Assembly: GCA_024509875.1 (NCBI GenBank)
Contig: JAMPIV010013726.1
Span: forward strand, 124,001 to 188,000
From: Oreohelix idahoensis
Taxonomy: Eukaryota > Mollusca > Gastropoda > Stylommatophora > Oreohelicidae
DNA length: 64,000 nt
Direction: 5' to 3'
Each line of letters begins with the position of its first letter. Position 1 is the stretch's first letter. The notes under the pieces are model-generated. The model ran no database searches and was not told the DNA's origin. It saw only the letters and a list, made by a program, of their open reading frames with translations. Shown piece by piece: positions 11,521 through 22,579 of this stretch. Made by a program: the position numbers and the translations under genes.

Positions 11521-11537
11521 TCAGTTTAACTTACTTG
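11521..11537. repeat. target-site duplication, right copy (LINE A1)
   Basis: Exact second copy of the 17-bp sequence at 8352-8368. Confidence 0.92.
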
Positions 11538-12945
11538 GGTAAATCTAAGTTTTTATCAAGAACTAGCTGTAAGTACCCGGCATTGCCCAGATTTTCCTAG
11601 TAACGGTTTAGGAAACTTAGGAAATGTAAAAATGAAACTATAATATTTTGATTTTCGTGAAAATGAATTTTTATTTAAGTTAATGACTACTGCTAAAAGT
11701 GACTATCCTCGTGCCTTGTTTACTGTAATTGTAAATACAGGCTGCACAGTATACTGTTATTCGGTTATTCCTCATGGTTCCACCAGAAGAGTGATTTCAT
11801 TTAGCTTCTGAGTTTTTGCAAGAAGCTAATTAATAAGGCATATTTCTTGTTCAATCTGGTGCACCAAGAAAGAATAGTCCACCATTCCATTGTTTAAATG
11901 TGTTTACTATTTATCTTTGCAGCATGTCCACATTCAAACAGATACATTGTTTAATGAACCAAAACAGTTATTATTTTCTTCCTTGATAGTTTATATTCTA
12001 TTGCTGCACTGTAATATTCCTCTAGAAGATTTATTTATGTTCTAGTTGTTATTCAGTTTGTTTTATTGTTCTGAAGGTCTGTTTATACTTGTATGTGTTT
12101 AATAATGGTTGCAGGTTTATTTATGCCAATCTGTATGTTTCTGGGCAAGTCTGCTACTGTAGAGCTATTGGAAAGGCAAGCAAATGGTTCTGTAAAGTTT
12201 TGTTATTTTTTTAAGTTTTCATCATTTTGTCATGGCACACTTTGTTTACCCAAGACACAAATTCCGTCCATTATATTAGCATGCGTAAAAAGTTAAAATA
12301 CTCCTAATGTATAAGACTGAGTAGATGTGTTGAGCTGGATTCCTCACAAAAGACTCTTATTTCTAATGATGGAACTGCAAAAGCAATTTTATTCTGTTTC
12401 CGAGTTTTAGCAAGAAGCAAATTAATAAAACACATTTTCCTTTTCCGATATGATGCACCAAGAAATAATAGTCTACCTCATCCTTTTTTTAATGTGTTTA
12501 AAACTGTTTTTTGTAGCACGTTCTTTTCAAGCATATATACATTGTTGTTTGTAAAAAATAAGGAAACATGTTTATTATTTTCTGTGATACATACTCCTTA
12601 TGTAAAATACATATTGATAGTGTGGAGCTGATTTTAAAAAATAAAAGTTTATATTTTCGGTAAGACCCAACCCATTCATCCTTGACACACAGATGATGTT
12701 GGTTATATTAGGACACATGTCCAAATAAAGTTTATTCAGCTATATTTAATATTGTTGTTTTATTGTCAAACATTCTTATACTTTGTAATAGCCATAACAG
12801 CTTATCAAAATGTCATGAAAGAATTGGTCAGAATATATGTAATAATTAAAATATATCATGTTCTGTAATCAAAATCCAGGTTATGATGAATGTAAGCAGG
12901 AGTATAATGGAGGCTTCCAGAGTCATGATGCTAATGCTGAGGTGG
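11538..12945. other. unassigned; diverged tandem duplication
   Basis: No gene is recognised. Two diverged copies of about 0.55 kb follow one another: CTTCTGAGTTTTTGCAAGAA...GGTGCACCAAGAAAGAATAG at 11805-11880 corresponds to GTTTCCGAGTTTTAGCAAGA...ATGCACCAAGAAATAATAG at 12397-12470, and the TACATTGTTT segments at about 11942 and 12537 correspond as well. Identity looks moderate (perhaps 75-80% by eye), so this duplication is old. Confidence 0.5.
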
Positions 12946-12948
12946 GAT

Positions 12949-13089
12949 GTTGCATGTACCATTGTTTAGACAAACTATATTAGACAGTAAATTAACATTA
13001 TATGTTGTATGTACCATTGTTTAGACAAACTATATCAGATAGTTAATTAACCTTGTATGTTGTAAGTACCATTGTTTAGACAAACTATA
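12949..13089. repeat. 62-bp satellite array, first part
   Basis: Units contain GTACCATTGTTTAGACAAAC, TATATCAGATAGTTAATTAA and CCTTGTATGTTGTA. The array is cut by the Tc1 element at a TA within ACAAACTATA. It resumes at 14704 and again at 21868. Confidence 0.92.
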
Positions 13090-14703
13090 CTACTCGTCAA
13101 AAGTCAAGGGCCACCCTATTATTTTCAATACACTTTTATATAAGCGCATAGAATGATTAAATGAAGGAAGTTGTTAGTAAAAAGGGATGCAATATCTTCC
13201 TCTGACAGTCCTCTATGCACGTTAAGCAAAAAAACAATTCACCAACAACCATGGTGATCACGTGAAATTTGGTTTGCTGACCATAAATTCACATTTTTAA
13301 TCTGTTTTTTCAAACTTCCGTAGAACCAAACAGGTGAAGTAATCGTGCTGATTGACATTCCATGTGCAGTGGCAACTTTTCGTGAATAGAGTTCACTCTT
13401 AATTTGTTTTACAATCAGCAGACTTAGGGTAGTTTCATCACTTGCAAAAACCATGCCACCGAGAAGAAGTCTTGACACCTTACAAAGAATGAGGGCTATA
13501 GCGTGGGTTGAAAGTGGTTTATCTGTCCGTGAGATTGCTAGATGGCTTGCAGTGTCACACTCTACTATCAAAAGAATTTTGGAGAGATTTCAGGCCACAG
13601 GAAGTGTGGAGGATCGCCACCGGCCAGGTCGCCCTAGATGCACCAATAGACATGATGACCGGTACCTCTTGTTGTCAGCCCTGCGCCATCGAACAGTGAC
13701 TTGTTCCACTCTAATATGTCAGGTGAGACAAACTGTAAACATTAATGTCAGTCAAAGCACCATTCGCGCAGACGTTTACATGATTTGGACTTGCTGCTCG
13801 ACGTCCTGCAGTCAGAATCCCTCTTATTCCTACTCATCGCAGAGCCCGTGTTGCTTGGTGTCACGAGCACATCCGATGGAAAAGGCAACGATGGAGTCAA
13901 ATTCTCTTCGCTGATGAATCTCGCTTCACTGTGTCATTCAATGATGGCAGGATTCGAGTTTGGAGATGACCAGGAGAGCGATTTACTGATGACACAATTC
14001 GTGAGGTGGATCGTTATGATAGGGGTTCTGTCATGGTCTGGGGAGGCTTCTACAGACATGGCAGGACCCCACTCTACATCATCCAAGGCAACTTGACCGG
14101 CCCAAGATACCAGAACAAAATCTTGAGACCAATTGTTCAGCCTGCTCTGGAGGCCATAGGTGGTAATGCCATCCTCCAAGATGATAACGCTTGACCCCAT
14201 CGAGCTCGTGTGGTGAATGAGTTTATTCAGCAACATGGGATCATCAGGATGGTGTGGCCAGCTCATTCACCTGACCTTTCTCCGATTGAGCACCTCTGGG
14301 ATGTCCTTGGTCGAAGATTGTCAACAAATCACCCCCTGCCAATGGATGTTGCACAGCTTACTGCATTTCTGCTTCAGGAATGGCAAGCTGTTCCTCAGGA
14401 TACTCTTCGGACCCTTGTGGACTCAATGCGTCTACGCTGTCTTGAATGCCTTGCTGCAAACGGTGGTCATACCCGATTTTGAAATGTCTATTTGTCTAAT
14501 ATCTATTGTGTGACTTTTGAAAAGGTGGGTGACACACTTCACAGCTTCATTGCGTTTGAATGTGTGTTTCCATTTCTTTACGTGACATGTCAATTTGGTA
14601 TTCAATAAATGCCGTTTAACTGATACCAATTACATTTATATCAGATTTGTTTTATGGTTTCAACCAAGGTTTTTCTAAGTGGCCCTTGACTTTTGATGAG
14701 TAG
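13090..14703 (+). mobile_element. Tc1/mariner DNA transposon inserted in the 62-bp satellite
   Basis: The ends are inverted repeats: CTACTCGTCAAAAGTCAAGG at the left and, reading inward on the minus strand, CTACTCATCAAAAGTCAAGG at the right, one mismatch in 20. Both are flanked by TA repeats of the host satellite, as expected of TA target duplication by this superfamily. Total 1614 bp matches the usual Tc1 size. The transposase within is broken, so the copy is non-autonomous now. Confidence 0.95.
13453..14482 (+). pseudogene. Tc1 transposase (DD34E), two frameshifts and two stops
   Basis: The N-terminal helix-turn-helix pair is intact: SVREIARWLAVSHSTIKRIL, then the GRPR hook at HRPGRPRCTNR. 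The frame is lost near 13770 and regained in the frame that encodes ILFADESRF (first catalytic Asp, about 13900), DDNA (second Asp, about 14185) and HSPDLSPIEHLWD (catalytic Glu, about 14300). There are 34 residues between the second Asp and the Glu. In-frame TGA codons sit at 13967-13969 (after RVWR) and 14192-14194 (within DNA-stop-PHRA); arginine is expected at the latter. The C-terminus ends GGHTRF. The start at 13453 is chosen because it directly precedes the DNA-binding domain. Confidence 0.93.
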
Positions 14704-14994
14704 TATATATTAGACAGTAAATTAACATTTTATTTTGTATGTACCATTGTTTAGACAAACTATATCAGATAGTTAATTAACCTTGTATGTTGTATGTACC
14801 ATTGTTTAGACAAACTATATCAGATAGTTAATTAACCTTGTATGTTGTATGTACCATTGTTTAGACAAACTATATCAGATAGTTCCTTAACCTTGTATGT
14901 TGTAAGTACCATTGTTTAGACAAACTATATCAGATGGTTAATTAACCTTGTATGTTGTAAGTACCATTGTTTAGACAAACTATATCAGATAGTT
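14704..14994. repeat. 62-bp satellite array, second part
   Basis: About 4.7 further units after the Tc1 element, with TATATATTAGACAG next to its right end. The array breaks off at ATCAGATAGTTCACCTGTAT, where LINE sequence starts. Confidence 0.93.
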
Positions 14995-15159
14995 CACCTG
15001 TATGTTACCGGGGCCCAAAAGGGGAGCAAAGAATAGTAACACTGTTCCCTGCCATGCATGGTGTAGAAAGCGACTAAGGAGGGCTGGGCATGAGGCTGGT
15101 TACCCCATGATGTAAAAAATTTAATCCACAAAAAACTTCAACAAACAAGGACAAGTCAC

Positions 15160-15853
15160 TTAACACATTAACTACTGAATTGAAAAACACACTGTGGCCA
15201 AATTAAATTTTTTTCCCAATTTCATCCTGTAGGTGTTTGCACAAAGTAAGCTGTAGTTTTCGTAATTGTTTACAGATTTTTATGAATTACACTTCATTTT
15301 AAAGATAAATGAATGTACTATTACAATAAACACCGGTTGTAACTCTAATAGAGGTTGTTGCTATTTAACGGCCCTCCGATGGCCGAGGACTTGCAATATT
15401 TTCACAATTATAACTGCTTGCGCCCCATCTCTATCAAAATCACAATTTCAATCAATGTGCACACCGTTTTCACTCTTGTCCTCATCACTAGATCTGTCAG
15501 TCAATTGTTGAAACACGTTTCTATCCTATTCAGTCGTTAGACGAGATGTACACGCATTTTTTGTAGTCCTATCACTAGTTGCCACGGTAAACAGTTTTAC
15601 ACGATTTGGTAACTAACCCAAAACGCTGAAAAATATGAACATAAGATCAATTTTCCAGTGTTCTACAACAACCATGCTTTGAGAATTTGTTTTCCGGTTG
15701 CAACTTAAAATCTTGAACCAGATCAGAGAGTGTTTCAGTACATTTTTAATTCGTTTTATTACTAAAATTAGATTGGCGCTCTGAGGGGCTTGCGGTCCAA
15801 ATGTGATTATTTTGTGAGCCGCTGACAGCGGCTTGTGGTAGTTATTGTGTTAA
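15160..15853. mobile_element. piggyBac-type non-autonomous element with TTAA ends
   Basis: A 694-bp segment begins and ends with TTAA. Its left end is TTAACACATTAACTAC; the right end read on the minus strand is TTAACACAATAACTAC, a match of 15 of 16. Removing it and one TTAA makes the LINE leader contiguous with the endonuclease ORF start. TTAA target duplication with short inverted ends is the hallmark of the piggyBac superfamily. It has no transposase; the minus strand contains only a short acidic stretch (RSSDEDKSENG). Confidence 0.85.
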
Positions 15854-15881
15854 GGAAAATAAAACACAGCCATCCAAGACA

Positions 15882-16751
15882 TTGGAAGGTCCTCTCGCAG
15901 GAAGGCGTATGATGCAACACAGAGAAAGAAGAAGGGAGTCTGTGTTACTGACTAACCTTCTTTCTTCTAGATTTGGCACCTGGAATGTTTGGACATTAAA
16001 CAAACAAGGGAAAGTGGCACAAGTAGCAGCAGAAATGAGGGAATATAAAATCGAGGTTCTGGGAATGTGCGAAACAAAGTGGAAGGGGGTAGACACGAAG
16101 AAACTCATCACAGGTGAATTGGTGCTGTCCTCAAGACATGAAGACGAAAGTTCACACCACAGTGAAGGGGTAGCTCTTATGTTATCTAAAGAAGCACAGA
16201 AAGCACTCATTGAATGGGAAGCTGTTGGACCCAGAATAATAACAGCTACTTTTAAAACAGCTAAAAAGAAAATAAATGTCATCCAATGTTATGCACCAAC
16301 TAATGACAAAGAAGAGTCTGTGGAAGAAGCATTTTATACTAGACTACAGGAAATTATGGAAAAAGTAAAAAGAAGAGACATCACAATTTTGTTGGGTGAC
16401 ATGAATGCAAAGAAAGGTACAGTCAAAACCAGATTTGAAGAAGTCATGGGAAAACATGGGCTAGGAATAATGAATGAAAATGGGGAACTATTCTCAAACT
16501 TCTGTGCTTCAAATCAACTGGCTATAGGAGGAAGCATGTTGCCACATAAGAGAATACACAAGGCAACATGGATATCCCAAGACCATAGAACAGAAAATCA
16601 GATTGATCATATATGCATAAACAAGAAGTTTAGATCATCAATGCAGGATGTACAGGTATATAGAGGAGCAGATGTGGCATCAGATCACCACCTTCTGATA
16701 GCCAAAGTAAAAATGAAACTCAAGAGATATGCAACAATGCAAAATTTTTAG
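15882..16751 (+). pseudogene. LINE B endonuclease domain
   Basis: A 289-residue open frame of the LINE endonuclease (EEP fold). Motifs: RFGTWNVWTLNKQGK at about residue 30, VLGMCETKWKG near 62 (catalytic Glu), VIQCYAPTNDKEE near 130, ITILLGDMNAKKGTV near 165 (Asp/Asn) and DVASDHHLLIAKVK near 268 (Asp-His). Members of this LINE endonuclease group are often mis-annotated as craniofacial development protein 2. It is the best-preserved endonuclease in the window. A frameshift near 16745 separates it from the RT frame. Confidence 0.87.
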
Positions 16752-17580
16752 ACAACAATTTAATGTAAGACATCTAAGAAATCAAGAAACAAGAGACAAA
16801 TTTGCGGTCACAATATCCAACAAATTCCAAGTGCTCCAACAGCTGGAAGATGTAGAGAATACAAAAGACTATTGGCAGCAAATCAAAACTGTATGGAATG
16901 AGACATGTGAAGAAATACTTGGGAGAAGGGAAAAACAACAAAAAGCATGGATAACAACAGAAACCATCAATAAGATAAAAGACAGAAAAAACAAGAAAGC
17001 AGATTTAAACACAAGCAAAACCAGAAGTTCCAAAGCCAAGGCTCAAGAAGTATACACAGAAGCTAACAAAGAAGTAAAAAGAAGTATTAAAAGAGGCAAG
17101 AGGGAGTATAATGAGGAGTTGGCAAGACAGGCAGAAGATGCTGCAGCCAAAGGAAATATGAGAGAACTGTATAACAGCTCAAAAAAGCTAACAGGGAAAT
17201 ACAAGCAAACAAGTTGCCTCATAAAAGACAAGAATGGAAAACTGCTCAGCAATATACAAGAGCAAGTGAAGAGGTGGACAGAATATTTTGAAGACCTTCT
17301 CAATAGACCAGCTCCACAAAACCCTGATGGCATTTCAGCAGAGGCTATCAAAGCAGATGTCGACACAGCTACAGAGATGTTATATAAATTACTTGGTAAA
17401 GTCTGGGAAAAGGAAGAGATACCAGCAGAATGGAAGGAAGGATATCTGGTTAAGTTACCTAAGAAGGGAAATTTACAAGAGTGCACACATTTTAGAGGAA
17501 TAATGTTACTATCAGTGCCAGGAAAAGTATTAAACAGGATTATCCTTGAGAGATTAAAAACAAGAAACTGAGAGATGAAC
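16729..17580 (+). pseudogene. LINE B linker and N-terminal part of reverse transcriptase
   Basis: A 280-residue frame downstream of the endonuclease. It encodes a basic, alpha-helical linker (KIKDRKNKKADLNTSKTRSS; KEVKRSIKRGKREYNEELAR), then SCLIKDKNGKLLSNIQEQVK, RWTEYFEDLLNRPA, AEAIKADVDTATEMLYKLLG and HFRGIMLLSVPGKVLNRIIL. These are the regions before RT motif A. The catalytic YADD/FADD part is absent because the element is truncated just beyond. Confidence 0.85.
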
Positions 17581-17599
17581 AAAAAAAATTGTGAAGCTA

Positions 17600-18335
17600 A
17601 AATTGTGTGTTTTATATCCATTTCTAATCCTTTGTTCACAAACAAAATGGATAGAGATTTTTCTTCTAAACACCGGCTTTCGGCTGAGCAAGCATGAGTA
17701 CTTATCTCTCAGTGGACAGAAGATAACTCGAGCGACAGTGATTTAGAAGTTAGGTTTAGTGATTCCGATGAAGACGTTGTAAAGACTTTGTGTCAGAATA
17801 TTCATGAAAGTGATTATTCTGATGTCAATCAGCTGATTGAACATGCATCAGGTAGGGCTGGTATAAAAAGAGCCAAACTTTCAGTCACTAAAGGAAAAGA
17901 AGGGGTTAAAAACCCCATTCTGAACAACAGTAAAGCTATGAGAATTGCCACAAGTCTAGAGGCAGGTGCATCCTCACAAGATGTCACAGAGTGGTTAGAA
18001 ATTGCTGAGGGCATGACACAAAATGCATTTTGATTTTGTCCAAAGAGAACACCAGGTGTGACTGAGGGACTTGACCTGTCAACCCCATTTTGTGTCCACT
18101 TAGTGTCCAAGAAAATGCAGCTACTAATATTGTTAGATCCCAAGCTGCCTCAACTTCAGAGTACCAGTGTGACACAAGACATCTTGTATGTTATGCAAAA
18201 AGAGATAAGAACTGTGTCCACTGCAGCACACCTGTTCGTCGTCAGCGCTCTCATTATTATTGCACTGGATGTCCAGACCAGCCACATCTACACCCACAAT
18301 GTTTTTATGGCTACCATAAAAGCATGTGAATAGTA
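17600..18335 (+). pseudogene. piggyBac transposase remnant, catalytic core deleted
   Basis: The frame starting ATGGATAGAGATTTTTCTTC near 17649 encodes DFSSKHRLSAEQA, a stop, then an acidic N-terminus (SSDSDLEVRFSDSDEDVV) and, further on, a stretch ending PGVTEGLDLSTPF, which is typical of the start of the piggyBac transposase core. The sequence then jumps to a C-terminal Cys/His cluster: CDTRHLVCYAKRDKNCVHC, SHYYCTGC, HLHPQCFYGYH. The latter matches the cysteine-rich DNA-end-binding domain of piggyBac transposases. The DDD catalytic region between them, some 300 residues, is missing. Frame changes near 18030-18090. Confidence 0.78.
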
Positions 18336-18384
18336 GCAAATTCTTCTGGGAAATGTAAAATAGAATTTAGTTGGTGTAAATAGT

Positions 18385-19946
18385 ATTAGTCATAGTTGTT
18401 TGGTTTTTTCAGAAATATGTGGTGTAGGAAAATAATCATATAAATTATATATTTGAAGTGATTGTGGTAAAATGTGTTTTGTTTCAAAATGGATGTGCAC
18501 TGATATTCTGAGATGTTTCTGCTATGGATTAAACTGGAGCTGACATATGTAAGTACTGTACACAGTTTTATTTATCTTTTTTTTTTCCAGTTATTTTTTT
18601 ATCATGTCTACACTTCACATAACATGACAGACACTTTTCCTACATCAAATAATTATTTAAAGCATGTCATAAGATTCTTCAGTCAATTTCCTAATCAATT
18701 TGTATAACATCAACACCTAGTTAAATCAAATGTGTATCTACTGCCTGTTCTTAAAATATAACCTGAATAAAAAAATTGCACACATTTTGAGCGGTTGTTT
18801 TTACAAACATATGTGGTTTTGAGAAAAAAAATCATAAAAAAATACATCTATGAAGTGATAGTGATAAAAGTTTCTAGATATGTTTCAAACTAAATGTGTA
18901 CTGGTATTCTTAATATTTTATTACCATACATTAATTGGGAGCTGAAATATTTAAGTTTAATTATACAATTTTATTTTTTAAATATTTTGTAAATCAAGTC
19001 TACACTTCACAAGACATAACACACACCTATTCATATCAATTAATTATATGAAGCAATTCATAAGATTCTCAAGTCAATTTCTCTCATGTTTATGTTTAAC
19101 ATTAACACCTAGTTAAATCAAATGTGTATCTACTGCCTGTTTTTAAAATATAACCTGAAGAGAAAAATTGCACACATTTTGAGTGGTTGTTTTTACAAAC
19201 ATATGTGGTTTTGCGAAAAAAATCATAAAAATTACATCTATGAGGTGATAGTGATAAAAGTTTCTAGTTATGTTTCAAACTAAATGTGCACTGACATTTT
19301 GAACATTTTATTGCCATACATTAATTGGGAGCTGAAATATTTAAGTTTAAGTATACAATTTTAAAAAATTGTTTAAACACTTTTTTAATCACGTCTTCAC
19401 TTCACAAGACATAACACACACCTATTCATATCAATTAATTATATGAAGCAATTCATACAATTTTCCAGTCAATTTCACAAATTTAAATGTATAACATCAA
19501 CACCTAGTTAAATAAAATGTGTATCTACTGCCTGTTTTTTAAATATAACCTGAAGAGAAAAATTGCACACATTTTGAGTGGTTGTTTTTACAAACATATG
19601 TGGTTTTGAGAAAAAAAGTCATAAAAATTACAACTATGAAGTGATAGTGATAAAAGTTTCTAGATATGTTTCAAACTAAATGAGCACTGACATTCTGAAC
19701 ATTTTATTGTCATACATTAATTGGGAGCTGAAATATTTAAGTTTAAGTATACAATTTAAAACATTTTTTAAACACTTTTTAAATCAAGTCTACACTTCAC
19801 AAGATATAACACACACCTATTCATAGTAATTAATTATATGAAGCAATTCATAAGATTCTCCAGTCAGTTTCACACATTTAAATATATAACACAAGTACCT
19901 ACTGAACTTATGTATTTGTCCACTGTCTGTTTTTAAAACCTCACCT
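18385..19946. repeat. about 392-bp tandem repeat, four diverged copies
   Basis: Four consecutive copies start at about 18385, 18775, 19165 and 19563. Each contains ACAAACATATGTGGTTTTG, a TGAAGTGATAGTGATAAAAG block, TTTCAAACTAAATG, CATTAATTGGGAGCTGAAAT, CACTTCACAAGACATAACAC and CACCTAGTTAAATCAAATG. The first copy is the most diverged and follows directly after the piggyBac remnant's stop codon. The last ends at AAAAAATTGCATCC next to the minus-strand LINE. No coding capacity. Confidence 0.9.
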
Positions 19947-20813
19947 GTCTGAAAAAATTGCATCCATTTTCGGGCCTGGGTAAAACCCAAAAACAACTGC
20001 GAGTGTCTTGAATTCTTTCCAACTGATGTTCATGAGTTTTCTAAGACATTTGTTCTCGAATGTATTCAGCTTGTTCTCCAATGATTTTGTTATTTTCCAA
20101 CTCTCACAGCCGTATGTTAACACTGAGATAACATTTGAATTAAACAGACGAAGCTTGGTATGTATATTCAATGATCGTAATTTCCAAATGTTAGATAATC
20201 TATTGAAGGCGCTAGCTGCCAAAGCAATTCTAGTATGGATTTCTCTTGTTGTGTCACCATCCTGAGTCATTTTACTGCCTAAATAATTGAAACTTTCAAC
20301 TTTCTGTAGTTTTTCCCCGTTCAAGATGATATCAAAGGTCTCGTTAGAAAAGTTCATAGCTTTAGTTTTAGAGGCATTTATTTGGAGACCAATTTTAACC
20401 GAGAGATGACACAAATTATTTATTGCTTCTTGGGATTGTCTTGGTGTTGAACTTAAGAATGATACATCATCTGCGAAATCCAGGTCCCCCAGGAATTTTC
20501 CATTTGTCCATTTTATACCCAATTGTTCATTGTGGGTATAGTTTCTCATAACCCAATCAATAGCTATTCCAAAAAGTAGTGGTGACATAATACAGCCTTG
20601 TTTCACCCCTGTTTCTACTGTAAACCATTCTGTATTCCCTTTATTTGTTCTAACACAACATCTTGCATTGTCATATAGCGCTTTGATTATATTCACATAT
20701 TTTGTTGGAAAACCATAGATTGTAAGTATCTTCCACAATGATGGGCGGTGTAGACTATCAAAGGCTTTTTGAAAATCGACGAAGGTGATAATAAGTGGCG
20801 ATATTAATGACAT
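19941..20813 (-). pseudogene. LINE fragment: reverse transcriptase core and C-terminal part
   Basis: A continuous 290-residue frame on the minus strand. Motifs: ITFVDFQKAFDSLHRPSLWK (RT motif A), TGVKQGCIMSPLLFGIAIDW (motif B), LGDLDFADDVSFLSS (FADD box), ASKTKAMNF, FNYLGSKMTQDGDTTREI and VLTYGCESWKITKSLENKL. It is 5'-truncated: sequence upstream of motif A is replaced at about 20805, and it ends inside the C-terminal region after SWKEFKTLAV. The frame is intact across motifs A to C, which suggests a relatively young fragment. Confidence 0.9.
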
Positions 20814-21840
20814 AGATCACGGATATCTATGAATGACGCATTATACATGGTAACGTCATTCGACTTGTGGGCTTTGGCCCCAATGGCAGTGTTTGGAATG
20901 TGTGGCATAGCCACTATGGAATGTGTGGTATAACCACTGGAATATGTGGCATGGCCACTGGAATATGTATAGAATCAATGTGTGGCATTGAAGCTAAATG
21001 GTAATGTGTTTATGGAATATGTGGCATGACCACTAGCAAATGTGTCTTAAAGGTATGGTATACCTATACAAAGTGTGATAGCGTGTAGCTAAAGAATATA
21101 TTTAAAGTATATGTGAAGTATAAGGACTTTTGAGTCTATATTGTAGAAGGCAATATTGGCCGCAGTGATTGATATTGTGGATAACGTAAGTCGTGATTAT
21201 TCTAAACGCAGTTCATATATGTAGGCTTGACTTTGCCTGGCTTGGAATGCCAAAGTAGAATTAAAATGTTAGTGTCGAATGGAACTAGTAGCAATATTTA
21301 ATTACGCTTTTAATGCAAGAATTATGCCAGTAGTATTGGCTGAACAGAACTGACCGTTAATCAGAATTATAAGTTGCTGCATATGCAACGTCGCAAATGT
21401 GAACTCTTAGCGAGAATGTACACTGTGCTGTTTTGTTATGAACTTTGTTAAAGTATCGTTTTGTGATTCATCAAGGAAGAGTGAATCCGAATTAAATCTT
21501 ACGGTCGTCAAACTGGTCTTATTCATTAATATATTCAAAGTTCAAGTTCTGACTTTTTATGGGTAATAATGACCAGTGACCTTCAGAAGGCATACACACG
21601 CTGACTCACACTGATAATATAAAAAGAAAGGATATAAACAATGGTCAGTCAAATACATAAACTTTACTTGAAGCAAGTTCAAGCACTAAAGTATCCAAGT
21701 ATGGTTGTAATCAAAATATCAATACTGAGTGGAACGAAGAACTGAAGTCTAATAATTATCGAAGCATAATACAATAGCAACCCACTCCATAGAGAACCGT
21801 CCCTTAACATCTAGTATTAGAAGGGATCCGAGTTCTTAAC
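20814..21840. other. unassigned, includes short ATGTGGCAT repeats
   Basis: Non-coding stretch between the truncated LINE and a poly-G tract. From about 20893 to 21045, short imperfect repeats of GGAATATGTGGCATGGCCACT occur at roughly 20-30-bp spacing; they are partly self-complementary (GTGGCATGGCCAC). No ORF or known element is recognised; a solo LTR is possible but I found no target duplication. Confidence 0.4.
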
Positions 21841-21863
21841 GGTGGGGGGGGGGGGGGGGGGGG
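21841..21863. repeat. poly-G tract at a repeat junction
   Basis: G run of 23 bases broken once by T, exactly where the 62-bp satellite resumes. Such tracts are unstable and may also mark an assembly join. Confidence 0.9.
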
Positions 21864-21867
21864 TTAA

Positions 21868-21980
21868 CCTTATATGTTATATGTACCATTGTTTAGACAA
21901 ACTATATCAGATAGTTAATTAACCTTGTATGTTGTTTGTACCATTGTTTAGACAAACTATATCAGATAATTAATTGACCT
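21868..21980. repeat. 62-bp satellite array, third part
   Basis: Nearly two units of the same satellite as at 12949-14994 (GTACCATTGTTTAGACAAAC, TATATCAGATAGTTAATTAA). It shows that the intervening 6.9 kb was inserted into, or expanded within, one satellite locus. Confidence 0.92.
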
Positions 21981-21984
21981 TGTG

Positions 21985-22175
21985 TGTTTGTTCTTTGTCT
22001 CATCAGAGACCCCAGACTCTACAAGAGGCCTTATTAGACATGCTTGTTTGTTCTTTGTCTCATCAGAGACACCAGACTCTACAAGAGGCCTTATTAGACC
22101 TGCTTGTTTGTTTTTTGTTTCATCAGAGACCCCAGACTCTACTAGAGGCCTTATTAGACATGCTTGTTTGTTCTT
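21985..22175. repeat. 72-bp tandem repeat with splice-acceptor-like motif
   Basis: Nearly three copies of a 72-bp unit: TTGTTTGTTCTTTGTCTCATCAG followed by AGACCCCAGACTCTACAAGA and GGCCTTATTAGACATGC. Each copy contains a pyrimidine-rich tract ending in CAG, which resembles a 3' splice site; the 72-bp period preserves frame. No homologous protein is recognised for RPQTLQEALLDML. Confidence 0.85.
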
Positions 22176-22579
22176 TCAGTGTTTTATATATTTACTTATT
22201 TTGTACACAAACAATTCAAAGGTTTTTTTTTGGTGTTTGAAAGTTCACTGTGACCTTATAGGGTCTTATTTCATGCAGAAAATAATTGTGTGCTCTGTAT
22301 ATTTGTTTATGTGTGCATTTATAAGTATGTACATGAGCATTTGTCTGTGCATGTATACAGAAAAATGTATCTCCCCTACATTTTAATATTGTGTATTACA
22401 AGTGTGATAAACACAAAGAGAAATCAAGCCCAACACAAAAATCTCAATCTTCAACTCCATTGTCAAGGCCACTCAATTATATAGCTCAAGTTTATAGCAT
22501 TCTGAAATGTCCAGGGTAAAAGAGTTTTTGGGAGATTCAAAGACAAACAGTAGAGAACTGGATACAAAAGTCAAAGCTA

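Larger units (their letters stand above)
14995..17595 (+). mobile_element. LINE B, 3'-truncated, split by a piggyBac-type element
   Basis: The element begins near CCGGGGCCCAAAAGGGGAGC with a leader (CCTGCCATGCATGGTGTAGA...GGGCTGGGCATGAGGCTGG), is interrupted at a TTAA by the 694-bp element at 15160-15853, and continues with endonuclease and the start of RT. It ends near 17595 after KLRDEQ, well before the catalytic RT core, and is followed by piggyBac-derived sequence. LINEs normally lose the 5' end, so the missing 3' end indicates a later deletion or insertion at about 17595. Confidence 0.82.

Noticed and set aside
15882..16751. Cellular gene for craniofacial development protein 2
   Set aside because: The similarity commonly annotated under that name is to the LINE endonuclease; linked RT text follows.
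19941..20813. Bacterial-type retron, DGR or group II intron reverse transcriptase
   Set aside because: The motif set (FVDFQKAFDS, GVKQGC, FADD, YLGS, YGCESW) is that of animal LINEs.
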